A stretch of 64,000 bases of DNA, taken from NCBI GenBank assembly GCA_021234155.1, contig JAJEKV010000031.1, positions 3,920,835 through 3,984,834 of the forward strand, read 5' to 3'. The position numbers and the translations under genes are program-made. The stretch comes from Isoetes taiwanensis. Its lineage: Eukaryota > Streptophyta > Lycopodiopsida > Isoetales > Isoetaceae. The notes beneath the pieces are model-generated. The model was not told the origin of the DNA. It was given only the letters and a program-made list of their open reading frames with translations, and searched no databases. Below, one piece after another: positions 1 through 11,164 of this stretch (the stretch's first letter is position 1; every line of letters begins with the position of its first letter).

Positions 1-530
1 AATGATAGTGAATATGGCCTTCATGACAGGGATGACCTGATGTCGGGAGGAGGAACCCGGAAGATACGGACGATGGGTGGAACCGCTTTGGCCAATCCAT
101 TTCACAAGTTACTCCCACCCGAATCCCCAAGAACTTGTTCATGAATTGGCCCGGTCTCTACGGACCCGATTACATTAGCCGTGGTGCACCTCGGGTTGGT
201 GGCTCGCATTCCAGCGAGTGTGTGTATGCGTTGATGAGGTTGTGCCTACGGGGAACACTATATTTCCCCATCCGTCCAAGAAATAAGTCTTTGGCGATCC
301 CCGCCTACCCCGGTCCGCTTGAGAGAAGCGGGAGGGCACCCCGTCGAGAGCCATGTTGGTGATGCACGGTGAAGCTACATATTGTCGGGATCTTGCGGTT
401 GGCGATGAGTCCGTGAATCCAGTGATTGGTTATCTGCGGCGTGTAACCGGGCCCCACAAGTTAGTCCCTTATTGGAGTTACGGAGCCCGACTAGTTGCTA
501 GGGTCACCTGAATGGAAGCACCCATCGCTC
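1..530. other. GC-rich stretch, no gene recognised
   Basis: This stretch is GC-rich and has short open frames on both strands, none with a recognisable domain. It leads into decayed coding sequence that becomes readable from about 539. It probably belongs to the same old element, but nothing in it proves that. Confidence 0.3.
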
Positions 531-538
531 CCCCCGCC

Positions 539-1240
539 CACTCTTCAAAAGATTTGAGAGGATTGGGAAGTCGGTCTCTGACGGCATGGCGTCCCGCAAG
601 AATGCGTATTGGCGTGCATGGAAGCGTCTTGGCGTCACGGTGGTGAATCGCACCATGAAGGGCGGTGACTTCAACTACTATGAAAGAGACCACCATGGAC
701 AGCCTAGAGCAAAGGGTGATTGAGCTACAAACTACTCATCGTGTCCGTTTGGTCCACGGGCATCACCGCGTCTTGGGCTGGAGCAGGTGAGGTTGGCGGA
801 TGACTATGCACCCACCCCGATGGAGCGACCCGCGAAGGAGGAGGGCACCCCCGGGGATAGGCAAAATCAGGCGGTCGCACCGTAGAGGATGCTTGTTTAA
901 ACTTGCGAGACGGTGAAAGTAGATGGAAATGGTGCTTGCCCGAGCGGTTACCGCGAATATCGTCGCGCCTGAGAACACAGCAGCCCATGACCCTTTCACA
1001 AATCACGGAGGATTGGTCCATGCACGTGCATCTGGCGAAGCGCTATGCTGCCGCACAAGAGCTCGAAGCATTGGAATGACCGCGTCTTTGCGTGGGACAT
1101 CGCAAAACACGGGGACCCTTAAATCGTATGACAAGGGATGAGCCCGGTTGAAGCGAGTCATATACCCATTCCGCGATGTCGCTGGAGGATGTGTGGCAAC
1201 TGGCATACCGCCAGAGAATACTCGGTAAGAGCCCTAAAAA
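539..1240 (+). pseudogene. decayed coding sequence upstream of a MULE-type transposase
   Basis: Several protein-like stretches follow one another in shifting frames on the plus strand. At 539-717 one reads LFKRFERIGKSVSDGMASRK and continues to a stop. Next comes a short coil-like piece starting MDSLEQRVIELQTT (near 694), then a piece containing RLADDYAPTPMERPAKEEG (about 790-890), one containing MTLSQITEDWSMHVHLAKRY (about 988-1077), and MSLEDVWQLAYRQRILGKS (about 1176-1235). Amino-acid composition and the lack of simple repeats suggest real former coding sequence, broken by at least four frameshifts or stops. I do not recognise a family. Position directly upstream of the transposase core suggests the N-terminal half or a companion ORF of the same element; this is inference. 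Confidence 0.4.
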
Positions 1241-1389
1241 ATTAAGATCCGATGGAGCAATGACGTTGTCCTAGAGTACATATTGTGATGCTTTCCATGT
1301 GTTTGTTCAATGATGTTGTCCAAACAGTTATTTCAATAAGATCACAGTCGAAAATATTTTTTCATCCAATCTCACCACATTACACCATG

Positions 1390-2340
1390 TAGGCGGCAGT
1401 TTGGAGTGCAGTTTGGGAAAGCCTCGGAGGCGGGATTGGCGATTGGAAAGCTTCGAGGAAGGTGATTTTTCACCAGCCACAGGAATCCGCATATCTTGCC
1501 GGGCCTTGGACCGGCCATGGATCCTAGTCATCCAAGATGACAGGATGTTGGAGGCTGCTGTGAGATGGAGCGCCGGCGGTGGTTGGGCCATGGATTCAAC
1601 CTTCTGTACAAATTTGTGGAAGTTTCCGCTGTACGGGGCAGTTGTACCGATTGCCGGGGGTGTGGGGTTCCCAGTCTTTTACATGTTGTGCAGCGTAGAG
1701 GCCGACGAGGGGCATCAGCGACATGCACTGAAGATAGCACTGCGTCTTGTGTTTGAACGGATGGGCACAATCAGGCCTAGGTCAATCACCATTGACATGG
1801 ACGGCTGTGAGAGACGGGCTATCACGGAGGTCGTGTCAGAAGACCCACATTGTTGGGTAGACGGTGAGCAGGTATGATGAGCACACAATGATTGTATCGT
1901 TTGATGGAGAACGACACTCATGGTTCTGACAAACAGGTTGCAGGCAATGTTCTTGCATGTTGGTTCCATGCGAAACGTGCATGGCAAAAATACTTCTTTA
2001 CGCTGGCGGGGGCTGTTGAAGAAAGGGCGTGGCTCTCTGGTACATCGAGGAGTTGATGGCGGAACGAACCCCAAAGCGTACCACCGGCGGTTGGCACAAT
2101 TTCAACCCGGCGGTTGGCGCAACCGCTACGTTACAATTACCACTAGCGGTGACCACGAGACCTTTGTCGGTACGGTACACCCTACAATAAAGGCCGACTA
2201 CTACCCGGCCCACTCATTTCCTATAAGCATGCACATCTTGCGTGTGTACGAGCCACAACTAATTGGCCAATTTGCATCGACCTCGTCACGCCCCGCGTAT
2301 CGCCGCGTACTGCTTGCATGATGAAGCCAATATGCATACC
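1390..2340 (+). pseudogene. MULE-type transposase core, degraded
   Basis: The longest frame (1401-1877) holds a typical MULE/Mutator-like transposase core: VIQDDRMLEAAVRWS, then WAMDSTFCTN with the first catalytic Asp, then PLYGAVVP, GFPVFYMLCS and IRPRSITIDMDG, where a second acidic residue is expected. After the stop the reading resumes in another frame as VLACWFHAKRAWQKYF (about 1950-2000), matching the usual C-x-FH-x-x-RAW segment after the second Asp. Further protein-like text (KAYHRRLAQF; IKADYYP) runs to about 2320. At least two frameshifts make it non-functional as read. This enzyme family cuts and pastes DNA transposons with long terminal inverted repeats; I could not find such ends here. 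A FAR1/FHY3-like domesticated gene is less likely given the decay. Confidence 0.65.
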
Positions 2341-3030
2341 GCGCGGTGTTGTTGCTCCGATGCATGGCGGGCACATGACCCGGTCGCTGGCGTCTGCTTG
2401 ACCCTCCACAGAATGTACCGTTTGGTGCCCCCAATCGCTTCGAACAATGAAGCCGATTCTTGGAAAAAAAAACCGCGGTGAGATCCGCGACAAAGGGAGC
2501 ACATAATAGCATGAGGCAAGCACAAGAAACACTCCACGGCCAATCGGGGTAGGTTGAGGCGAACTCGAGACTCGGCGCCGTGTGGGAAGGTTGTCGGGTA
2601 CCACCACCCCACATGATCGTCGTCTCCAAGGCCCGGCGGCGGGTCCGCGTCTATTATGAGGATGAGCATCCAATGGCCCTTTGCCGCGGCAATGGCGTAA
2701 TGATTTTAACGATGCTCACATTGCACCAATTGAAACTAAAGCAAAGAAGCTGCGTACCGCCCGTGGCGATGGGCCATAGGATCGGGCGAAGTGTACTTTA
2801 ATCGGGATGCTCGGCGGGAAGAAAGTGGGAGGGCACTCCTCGGGAACCGTTGTTGTCTCCGACTGAACGTGGTCGTGGTACCTACGCAGTCCACCATCAA
2901 CAACTTCATGACGCTCAAGCCCCGGGTAGCATGTGACAAAAAGGCACTTCACGTACATGGAACTCCGTGGTTAGATGTCAACATCATTAGATACAAACTA
3001 AAACGGACACGTACCTCATCGGCACTTTCA
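2341..3030 (+). other. probable tail of the MULE-type element, no clear gene
   Basis: Short plus-strand frames continue, for example one with HMIVVSKARRRVRVYYEDEH near 2610-2660 and one with PTQSTINNFMTLKPRVACDK near 2880-2940, but I cannot align them to a domain. They may be the C-terminal part of the transposase ORF. Confidence 0.25.
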
Positions 3031-4135
3031 TTATATGTCCCTCCTCCCACTGTCCATCGGGTGTGCAAGCCTCGATAAGGTCAACGATGAGTTGCCGCGC
3101 CCGCATCTTTGGGCGGCGCCCTCCCGCCAAGACCCGTGGCGGCTATCCTCAAGCCCCTCCTCGCGGCCCACCGCCGAGATGCTCGGTATCTGGCGGCCCG
3201 TAGAATTGGGTGAACACCCTAACCTCCTCGGAGAGGGGAATTTGAAGAGCCCGCTTTGTCGGATCTGCAAGTGCTCGGGGGTGCGTGCCGATCTTACGTC
3301 GGTACAGGACCATCCTCGAATGGGTACACACACCGGTAGCTCCGGATGGTGTGCACATCAAACTCTCCAAGGTGGTACATGAAGAAACCGGCGGGCTCGG
3401 TCTCTCATCCATGCCTCGGTTCCTCGACATTGCGGTTGGTGGAAATGGCGAGGTCAAAGTGTTGCCATACCGTGCACGCCATTGCGGTCCTCACTATGTC
3501 GTCGAACCTGCTTAGGCCCACAGGCGGGTCAGCCACAATCACCGCAAAGCCCCTATAGAAGGGGGTGGCCATAAGCGGATCAGCCCGACAGCGGGCGTGT
3601 CCCATGAGAGGGGCTGCGTCGGCGTAGCCTACCTTTGGAACTTCGTCCATGTCGGCATGCAATTCACTATCGCGATTAGGCGGGAGGGGATCGATAGGAG
3701 TGTGGGCCCATTGCGGGCTACCGAAAATACTTTGTGAAGGTGGACCCTCTTATTAACTTTGCTGAGACTCCGTATCACGAGGAGCTCGGCTAAGCGGCCT
3801 CCTCTCGTGGGCAAATGACCACCCATCCTCGTGCAATGGCCCGATCATTGAAAGGGCATGTCTTGGTCTGTCCTCCTCCGGACTCCACGTGGCACCGGCT
3901 CTGGCTCTAATGCAACCTTCATAAAGAACTGCATCCTCTCGCAACTCCCGCTTTGTCTTTGTGGTGGCCTCGTGGAACATGGTGTCAGGGCCCTCCGGGA
4001 AAGGCCTCAAAGGCAGCCTCACGGGGTTAGGACATGTTGTAGCGCATTGTTGTTGCGCCTTACGCCTAAGCTTCCACTGTGTCTTGCGGCCAGCCTCCAA
4101 CATACAGCGGCTTTGGCGGGATCTTCTCGGCGTTT
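3030..4135 (-). pseudogene. possible DPP-motif DNA methyltransferase-like gene, degraded
   Basis: Read on the minus strand, several frames give protein-like text in order. From about 4103 to 3753 there is an acidic/basic segment (HEATTKTKRELREDAVLYEG). At 3662-3405 comes GFAVIVADPPVGLSRFDD, resembling motif IV (D/N-P-P-Y/W/F) of adenine-type DNA methyltransferases. At about 3330-3150 there is RMVLYRRKIGTHPRALADPT followed by VFTQFYGPPDTEHL. At about 3120-3030 there is RQLIVDLIEACTPDG, which looks like the segment before the D-x-F-x-G SAM-binding motif, although that motif itself is missing. The aromatic residue after DPP is Val here, so catalysis is doubtful. Frames shift at least three times. 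It converges on the MULE-type transposase, so it may have been cargo of one element. The assignment rests on motif order only. Confidence 0.35.
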
Positions 4136-4773
4136 AGCTGCCCTCTCCGGCTCGGACACCACCCTACACTCATCTCGATTATCGGCGGACCGTGGCGGAT
4201 AATGCGTCGGTTAGCCACCAAAAGATCACAGGTGGTGGCTCGGTGGTAGCCCCATGCTCAGATCGCAGCGTCAAACCCGGAAATCCGGGTCCGCGGCGTA
4301 TCTGTCCGACATAGTGATTGCACCAGTCTTTGTGCAAATCCACCGTAGCGCAATTGTTGGGGCCGGCCCGATCTCAGCCCGGCGTGACCACTGCGGACGA
4401 GGCACCAAATGCCATGGTATTCCACATACAAAACAAATCACGGTTAACAAGCACACACAACAAACTGGCGGGTTCGAGACAATGTCGGTTGGGGTACCAT
4501 TCTAGAATGCTACCGATCGTCAAGGAAGGCTGGCGCTTCTGTAGGCCAAGCGGCGGGGGCGCTCCTCCATGCCAAGCGGGTGGGCGCATCTGAATAAGAC
4601 ATGGTTCTCGGCGGTCTCGAATAGATATCGAGTGCAATGAACATTAACACAAGCACGGTACAAACCTATTGATGCATTGGGGTCTTCACCAAACACAAAT
4701 AGAACAAAAAAAACATTTGAATCCAAATCCAAATTAATATGCTTTATTACTTCAATGCTAGTTGTCATGTCAG
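4136..4773. other. no gene recognised
   Basis: GC-rich sequence grades into AT-rich DNA after about 4640. Frames on both strands are short and match nothing I know. Confidence 0.3.
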
Positions 4774-4832
4774 CCTTAACCCTAACCCCAACCCTAACCC
4801 TAACCTAACCCTAACCCTAACCCCTAACCCTA
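4774..4832. repeat. interstitial telomere-like tract, (CCCTAA)n type
   Basis: About nine imperfect CCCTAA units (TTAGGG on the other strand) occur in a row, with slips to CCTAA and CCCCTAA. The unit is the hexamer, not the CCCTAAA heptamer usual in land plants. It marks the border between the GC-rich block on the left and simple repeats on the right. Confidence 0.8.
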
Positions 4833-4855
4833 CATCCACTATATAAGTCCATCCC

Positions 4856-5040
4856 TCAATCCTCCTCCTCCTCCTCAAGTCTAGCCTCCCCTCCTCCTCC
4901 TCCTCCAATCTTCTTGCCCATCTCGTTATAATGGTCGGGATTTAAAGACCCGTGGTAGCGGTATAACCCTTCTAGCGCAATCCTCCTCCTCCTCCAAGGG
5001 GCGTCTCCACGACCCCCTCCTCCTCCTCCTCCTCCTCCCG
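4856..5040. repeat. CCT/TCC trinucleotide-rich tracts
   Basis: There are four runs of CCT/TCC (about 4859-4876, 4888-4906, 4981-4998 and 5013-5040) separated by unrelated short sequence. Translations of this region (Gly or Glu runs) are repeat artefacts. Confidence 0.85.
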
Positions 5041-5315
5041 GGGCAGCCAATCCCCACTGCTTCTCCTGCTCCTTTCACCATCGTCGCAAGGATGAGTGAA
5101 AGGGAGCTTCTGATTGCCTTGACGTCTGGCGTTCCCTGCAGCGAACGACTGGTAGAATGGCTCAACGAGGCCAAATAAAGATGAAACGATCTTTGGCGTC
5201 TGATAATAATGATGCAAGTGGTTGCATCAAATTGTCACGTCCTCAACATGGACAAAAAGCGATTATAATTTTTGTTTTATGAATGGGAAATAAGTAATAG
5301 ATTCAATATCTTTAG
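5041..5315. other. spacer with one tiny frame
   Basis: The only notable item is a 28-codon frame at 5092-5178 (+) beginning MSERELLIALTSGVP and closed by a stop. Nothing supports its expression. The rest is AT-rich. Confidence 0.3.
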
Positions 5316-5430
5316 TAGTGGAATATGTATCAATATGTATCAATATCAATATGCTTTCTAATCGGTATGTATCAATATCAATATGTAGTATCAATATGTA
5401 TCAATATCAATATCATTCTACTCAATATCA
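5316..5430. repeat. tandem ATCAATATGT-type repeat
   Basis: Imperfect copies of a 10-12 base unit built on TATCAATATGTA follow each other with small interruptions. Confidence 0.75.
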
Positions 5431-5461
5431 AGTACTAGAAATAAAGCGCACCAAATCACTT

Positions 5462-5600
5462 GACTTGGAACACAGAATGAACGCGAGCTTGGAACACGGG
5501 CCGAACTTCGAGCTTGGAAGGCGGACGAACTCGAGCTTGGAACACAGGCGAACTTCGAGCTCAAATCTTAGCTCAAATAAAAGGTTCCACTTGGCGAACC
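5462..5600. repeat. short tandem repeat, CGAACTTCGAGCTTGGAA type
   Basis: Four to five diverged copies of a unit of about 25-30 bases containing GAGCTTGGAACAC/GGCGAAC are visible. Confidence 0.6.
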
Positions 5601-6094
5601 AAAGATTCCTTCACACCCCTCCCAATTGAAATATTCGGTGGCATTGGAATTCGATTCGAAAAATTCGGTGGCCTCTCCTCGAAAAATTGCAGGTTAAGCA
5701 AAAGCGAACCCGGCTACTCTTAGGAATTTGTTGGTGTGGTCACGCGCCAATTACACCGAGGGTTAGCCGACCGAATCTGCATGTACCTGGGCACCCGTAC
5801 TACCTCTCCGACACCTTTGCCGGGGTATCGCCCGGGGATTTGACCGGGGTTCGCCCGAGGCGGGCAGACGGGCCAGTTCCCAACGCGCGACCTACGATTC
5901 CAGCCCGATCCGACCAACTCAGCCTAACCGGTTCGGGTTAAGCTTGGCGAACCGGTGGAGTGAATGCCACCTCACCGCCACCTAAACATTTTGGGTTTGC
6001 TGAAGGCGAATCCCGGGTTCGCTAGCGCGGAATTTTACGGGTTAAGCTCAAGCGAACCGTACAGCTCGAACTCAACCGGGGAGCCGATCCGGCT
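5601..6094. other. GC-rich spacer, no gene recognised
   Basis: It holds short inverted and repeated CGG/CCG-rich words but no recognisable coding domain. LINE B similarity starts abruptly at about 6095. Confidence 0.3.
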
Positions 6095-9090
6095 GCCGAT
6101 CCACTCACTGGGGGAGCCCCTGCGCTCGAGCACGGTTAATGATCCGCCGTCGGGGGCCCTACCCGGGAGGGGCCACCCCATTTCAACAGCTTCGGCCTGC
6201 AGCCCCAATAAATCCTTTGCCTTGCCATTCGCCCGGATGCACGAGACCACTGCTGGACATCCTCCGCGTGAGCTGCAGCACCTCTCCTACCTGATCCGGG
6301 ACCACGGCATTAGCTCACCGGGGGTCATATAACTCCTGCAAGCGGTGCATCCATTGCTCCACACTTACATTACCGACCACACGCGCCACGGTATAACACC
6401 TTACGCCAAAAAGCTTTTGGCTCGCCATGAGCATGTCAAGCGAGCTCACGGTTTTGCCATGTATCTCCCCTTCTTGGCTTTTAGGAAGAGCTTATAGTCT
6501 TGCGGGGCTGTGGCGCAATTGTGGATCTATGACCAAGCGCGGTACTCTCTTTAGAGCCTTGCAATCGACATCAAACCACGGGTTCTCCGGGGAAAATCGC
6601 GGTGTCCCTCCTTGGAGGGCCCTTCCTTTACAAAAGGAAGCACCGGCCCGGTACCAGCGGCGCCCTCACCAGACCATGCACACGTGTCTTGCGGTGTGTA
6701 GAAGCTATCAAACCCACAGTAAATCCCGCACCAACACAGATTCATCTTGTCCACCCGATGGCGTGGGATGTATGGTAATCCTCCATGCCCCCTTCGCGGT
6801 GTCTCCACTATTGAGTGCTCCCAATTCGGTGTGACATAAAGCGGGTAGTGATCGACAAAGCCTCCTCATCCCCATTAGCTTGTGCTAATGGAGAAGTGTG
6901 TAACCATGTCAAGTGCTCTTTGCTCTTTGGGCGAAGGTAATCCAACACACTAGCTCCCCATCCGGTATTATCACTCCCGCAAGTAACACCCCGAGTGTGG
7001 CCATCGTTGCATACCATTACAAATTACCATGTCAAAACACACAGCGAGCTGGACCAGCTGCACGCCAAATGGTCTAGCCACCATATCACAGGAGTGCCGC
7101 ATATCTTTGAATAGCGGTACGTCTCAAACCAAAGCGGATCGGCATTAGCGTCACCTTGGAAGGTCACCGACTTTGCAAATGCGCCGTAGGAGCATTGAAA
7201 TCTCCTAGCAAAAACACCTGTCCCTCTTTGTCTATAGCGGTCTATGTCATCATACGAGTTCCTATCACGGCATCTGGACATGCGTATGCATCATGTACTG
7301 GTAGAACTTAGAGCTGCATGGGGAATGTAGCGGCTAGCAAGAAAACAATGGGACATGACCGGGGCTCTAATAACGTTACCCACATGTAGCGGTTAAATGC
7401 ATCGAGACTTACGAAGTGCGATCTTGCATGCTAAGGCGTCCCTAAAGTAACAAGCCACTCCACCCAGTATCCGCGTCCGTCGCCATGGCGCTCATTAGCA
7501 AGTGAGAAATGCGATATCCTCGAATGTCGGCAATCGATGCCCTTCATACTCCCATGTCTCCTCTGCGGGAAGGCGATGTCCATGTTTGTCGCGATCCCAT
7601 TCAAGCCACTGCCCTTACGCCCACGGGAAGCCCCTACAATTCCGAGGAAACAATGCGAAGACACTTTCCTATCTTTGAATCTTGTTTGTGGACCCATCTC
7701 AGTGCACGAGGATCTTTGTTGTGGTTGGAATAACTTCGGGCAGCCTGCTCACGGGACCCTGATGGATGTGCTGCAGTTGTGGAAGGCCTCAATCCGCCCT
7801 CTCCCTGGCCTGCCTGGCCTGATGCCCCTGGACCGCTCTTCCCCTGCGACGCAGCGGTGTTGTTATGGGAGTCTTTGCCTCATTAATCTGTCGGCGAGGG
7901 AGGCACATATACCTTCATCTTGCCATTAACCAAACTAGCGCCCCTCCGACGCCGAGATCTCTCTTATCTTGACCAACTCTTGGCTTCTTTCCCGTTGTTG
8001 CAGTGGCATGAGATCCAGATCCAGGTATATGGACGTACCTTTCAAGCGACTAGTGCGGTGCAACAACAAAGATTTTGCAAAGTGCAAACTTAACTAGCTG
8101 AGGTCTCATGTTCGGTCCTCCGACCCTGATTGGACTCTTGATAACCAAATCGTAATTGGAGCTTTGCAAGTACCGGGGTGGTAAGCTTACTCCTCGTCTT
8201 TGCTCCTCCGGCAATCCCCGCACAATAAGGTTGGCGGCGTGCACGGATGTCTTGCTCCTCCGCGAAGTACCTTTGATTCCCTCGAGCCACCTCGGCCTCT
8301 CGGCATGGGGTGCTGGTCTGCGGTGTTGCACTCGGGACTCGTTGCACCTCCATTCGGAGGTCCTGCATCTCTTGCTGTAAGTGGGCCATATAGTTCTCTA
8401 TATGTGAGCATCTTCCTGACATCTCCTGCCTGCCTGCCTTTGCTTCATCAAGGAATTGGAGCCTCCCCCGCTATCCGACCAGCCATGCTTGTGGGTTGTA
8501 CAATCTGCTGCACAACCCCTTCATGTCGGCTGTGCTTGCGCCATGTCTTCCATCCACTGGCGGGTGGACCTTATCAAAGCGGTGCCCCATCTCCGTGACT
8601 AGGGCGTTGTTGCTTGTATCTCCCCTCTTATCTGGTCATTAGCCTTTTGGGCTCCCCACGCAATCATAATCCCGAGCGAACTTCCACAAAGGAAATTCAC
8701 TCCTTACATTGGAGAAAGGCTCTTGGCGCAGCCCCCGTGATGGTCCGTGATGCCTCAAGCTTGTCGGCAGCACCGAGAGAACTGGCATGTTCTGTACAAC
8801 AACCACGATTGCCTCAGCCTATGATACCTGCCTTTCGATGGGGATGAGGTATCCAAATTGCGGGCTCTTTTCTTCAACGCATGCATGCTGTCAGGGGTTG
8901 CCATAGAGGGCCGGGACTGTCAGCTGAATTCCGTCGACTAAAACAGAGGAAATACCATACAAATCATACACCAACGGAAAGCTCGTTCGATAAGCTTTCC
9001 AACGAGCCCAAGAACACCTGAATCTGACACCGGAATCCCGAGTTATGAGCAAAAGAGCAGGGCATACAAATACATCATTTATGAAGGCTA
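6095..9090 (-). mobile_element. LINE family B, unit 1 copy (ORF1 + ORF2 part), degraded
   Basis: Minus-strand non-LTR retrotransposon read from about 9090 down to 6095. The 5' untranslated region lies above 8904. ORF1 runs from the ATG at 8902-8904 to about 7740, with a coiled N-terminal part and the RNA-binding segment NLIVRGLPEE (about 8245). The ORF2 endonuclease spans about 7720-6690. The first part of the reverse transcriptase ends abruptly at 6095. Compared with the unit 3 copy it has many 1-3 base differences, nearly all at CAG/CTG positions, so the frame is broken dozens of times. The 3' half of the RT and the 3' end are missing. Confidence 0.8.
8990..9040 (-). promoter_or_regulatory. 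possible pseudoknot in the LINE B 5' untranslated region (unit 1)
   Basis: Just upstream of ORF1 two interleaved 6-base pairings are possible: GGAAAG with CTTTCC and CTCGTT with AACGAG, arranged 5'-5'-3'-3' as in an H-type pseudoknot. The same arrangement is kept in unit 2 (about 22020-22056) and unit 3 (about 39000-39036), with the only change lying outside the paired bases. Its function is unknown. Confidence 0.4.
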
Positions 9091-9096
9091 ATGTGT

Positions 9097-9132
9097 AGTG
9101 ACGGGTGCCCGGTGTTGCCGGGCATAAATATA
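9097..9132. repeat. stable hairpin, TGCCCGG/CCGGGCA
   Basis: A 7-base stem with a 5-base loop is followed by ATAAATATAAT. Unit 3 has the same hairpin at 39132-39150; unit 2 has a damaged one at about 22147-22167. A sister sequence occurs at 63581-63610. Confidence 0.6.
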
Positions 9133-9139
9133 ATCCTTT

Positions 9140-9980
9140 GTAGACATATGTACAATGCCTAATTATATTTGACTCGGAATAAAGAGAGGAACGAAAGGAG
9201 CAATGTACAAAGATGCGTCACATTAAACTGGAAGGGTGCAACCCTTCCACAACTCTTTCTGCTCTAATAATCAACATATGCATGTGTTGGCTCACATTGT
9301 AGTAGCTTCAAATTGCAGACTAAGAATAGGAAAAGAGATATTTTTAGATTGGAGACTCCAAAAATGTAAGGAACAAAAACATACGTGCATAATTAGTGAT
9401 GGATCCCTTGCTTTGTCGAGCTTTAAAGATGTTGTATAATCTTGTGAATGCCATGAAGATGGAAGCATATTTGGCATTTTTGTTGATAAGAGGGGAGCTA
9501 GGGGAGGTTTACTTTTGTACTAACAATTATGCAGTATGCACAAAATGGTTAAGAGAGTGAGCGTCTTAGCATTTGTGTGAGGCCTATAAAAGTGTTGTTA
9601 TTTATTTGGCAAACTAATGAGCTAAGAAGAATAGCTCTAGGGTACAATTACAAAAATGCATGGGCAATTTTGGACGTGTTATGTCTTTGAATCCAACAAC
9701 TCCATTTCTGCAATTTTGCATTAATTGTCTATTATGCCATGGTTATAAGTAGAATTAATGCTTGATCTTTTTGTTTTGTAATAAAGATGTATGTTGCAAA
9801 GAGCGGCCATCAAAATGAGCAAATGACAAACTTGAGCTTTTATAGATAAGGTGCCTATCTAAAAAAAAATCATAGTTCTTTATTTTTAAGCTTTATAACT
9901 ACAAGCACCTTTGCACTTTGCACGTGGTTAAATCCTGTATCAACTCACTTTGATGCTCTAGAAATAAAAATTTATAGAGG
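9140..9980. other. AT-rich spacer repeated in all three units
   Basis: This stretch recurs nearly unchanged at about 22180-23020 and 39165-40005. It contains an open frame of 67 codons (9236-9439) whose translation is identical in the three units, but the identity is simply that of the duplicated DNA. No domain is visible. Confidence 0.5.
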
Positions 9981-9989
9981 ATACCAACA

Positions 9990-10735
9990 TATAAAAAGAT
10001 GGGAAGATGCACTAAAATTGTGCATTGATCATTCTTCCAGTGTAGACTTTGTATCTCTTCTTTGAATCTTAAAAGTATAATTCTCAAAAAATCTATGACC
10101 AAACTATGGTGTCCTTTGGAAATGTTGCCAAACACTCCCTGAATTGTTTGGCCTGCCATCTTCCTTCATAATTATGTGGTATAACCTCTTTTAAGACACT
10201 CTTGGCTTCCTGGATAATCTCTACAGCAGTTGTGCATTTGTAAACCAGTTTGGTAACTGGTTTAGTAGAAATCTTGTACCCTCCCCATCGAGCACGGGTT
10301 CCATCAAGTACGGTAATGAGTTCTCCTATGGGTTCAAGTACCACATGCAATGGTAATTGACCTTCCATAGATCAATGTGATATAACTATAATGGGATAAA
10401 ATAAAGATGATGACATAAATTATTTGAATTCTAACCTTGTCATAGGTCTTCCATTCAATGATAGAATTGTGCGGGATCAAATTGCACTTTCGGTTCTTGG
10501 CCAAAGAAGACAGGAAAATTGGCGAATTCCAGTCCATAGTGGACGATGAATGAATTGCAATAAATTTTGCAAGAACAATGACACAACACCGCCATTTCCC
10601 ATTTGAATTCCAAAATTCAGCTCCGAGCCTAAACGATCCAAGAAAAGAATCTCCCTCCCGCTCGGGAATTTTGCATGGCAAATGAATGAATGAAGGCTTA
10701 AATTCCGTGGCGGTCGAAGACGGGCGTGGCGTCAT
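9990..10735 (-). pseudogene. DFAENY-motif transposase-like gene fragment, unit 1
   Basis: Two exons on the minus strand. Exon 1 (about 10735-10436) reads through to CNLIPHNSIIEWKTYDK and ends at a GTTAG donor. Exon 2 starts near 10341 (VLEPIGE) and includes KISTKPVTKLVYK and a run resembling RWQAKQFRECLATFP. In the sister copies this leads to VIDFAENYTFK and QEIQSLHW. The layout (W-x-x-Y, then a long alpha-rich segment, then D-x-x-E-N-Y, then E-I-Q-S-x-H-W) matches an uncharacterised family widespread in invertebrates that I believe is transposon-borne; its enzyme class is not known to me. Unit 1 has extra insertions at the exon 2 start and has lost the DFAENY stretch through frame damage. 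Confidence 0.45.
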
Positions 10736-11164
10736 TCTTGAAGTTCAGCGGTTTTTTTTCAGCATGGGTGTAAGCCCACATGCTTTTTGCATATGTCAAG
10801 CAAAAACACACCACCTTTCGGCTACACATATGGAAATTTTTTGCGGACCCTCTCAATTTCCTTGGATGCCTAGAAGACTTTAATTCACGACATAATGTGT
10901 TGGGAATGATGTATGATGTGTTGCTATATATTCTAAATGAGGTGCACTTTGGACTACCACGAATAAGTTTTATTCGGATTCGCCCGATCATATGACCCGA
11001 ATCATCGTATGTTGGGGCCTCTGGGCACCTCTCATTTAAACTTATAGTCATTTATGATTGGAGGCGCCTATGATTTTGAAATATAAAATATGATTTTGCC
11101 TAAGGTTTTTAGGGAATATCAAACCTCTATCTGGCTTTGCCTAAGATTTTAGAATATGAAATCA

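Noticed and set aside
5092-5178. A 28-codon frame as a small peptide gene
   Set aside because: It is short enough to arise by chance, with no supporting signals or second copy.
4856-5217. Minus-strand Gly- or Glu-rich frames
   Set aside because: They are products of the CCT/TCC repeats.
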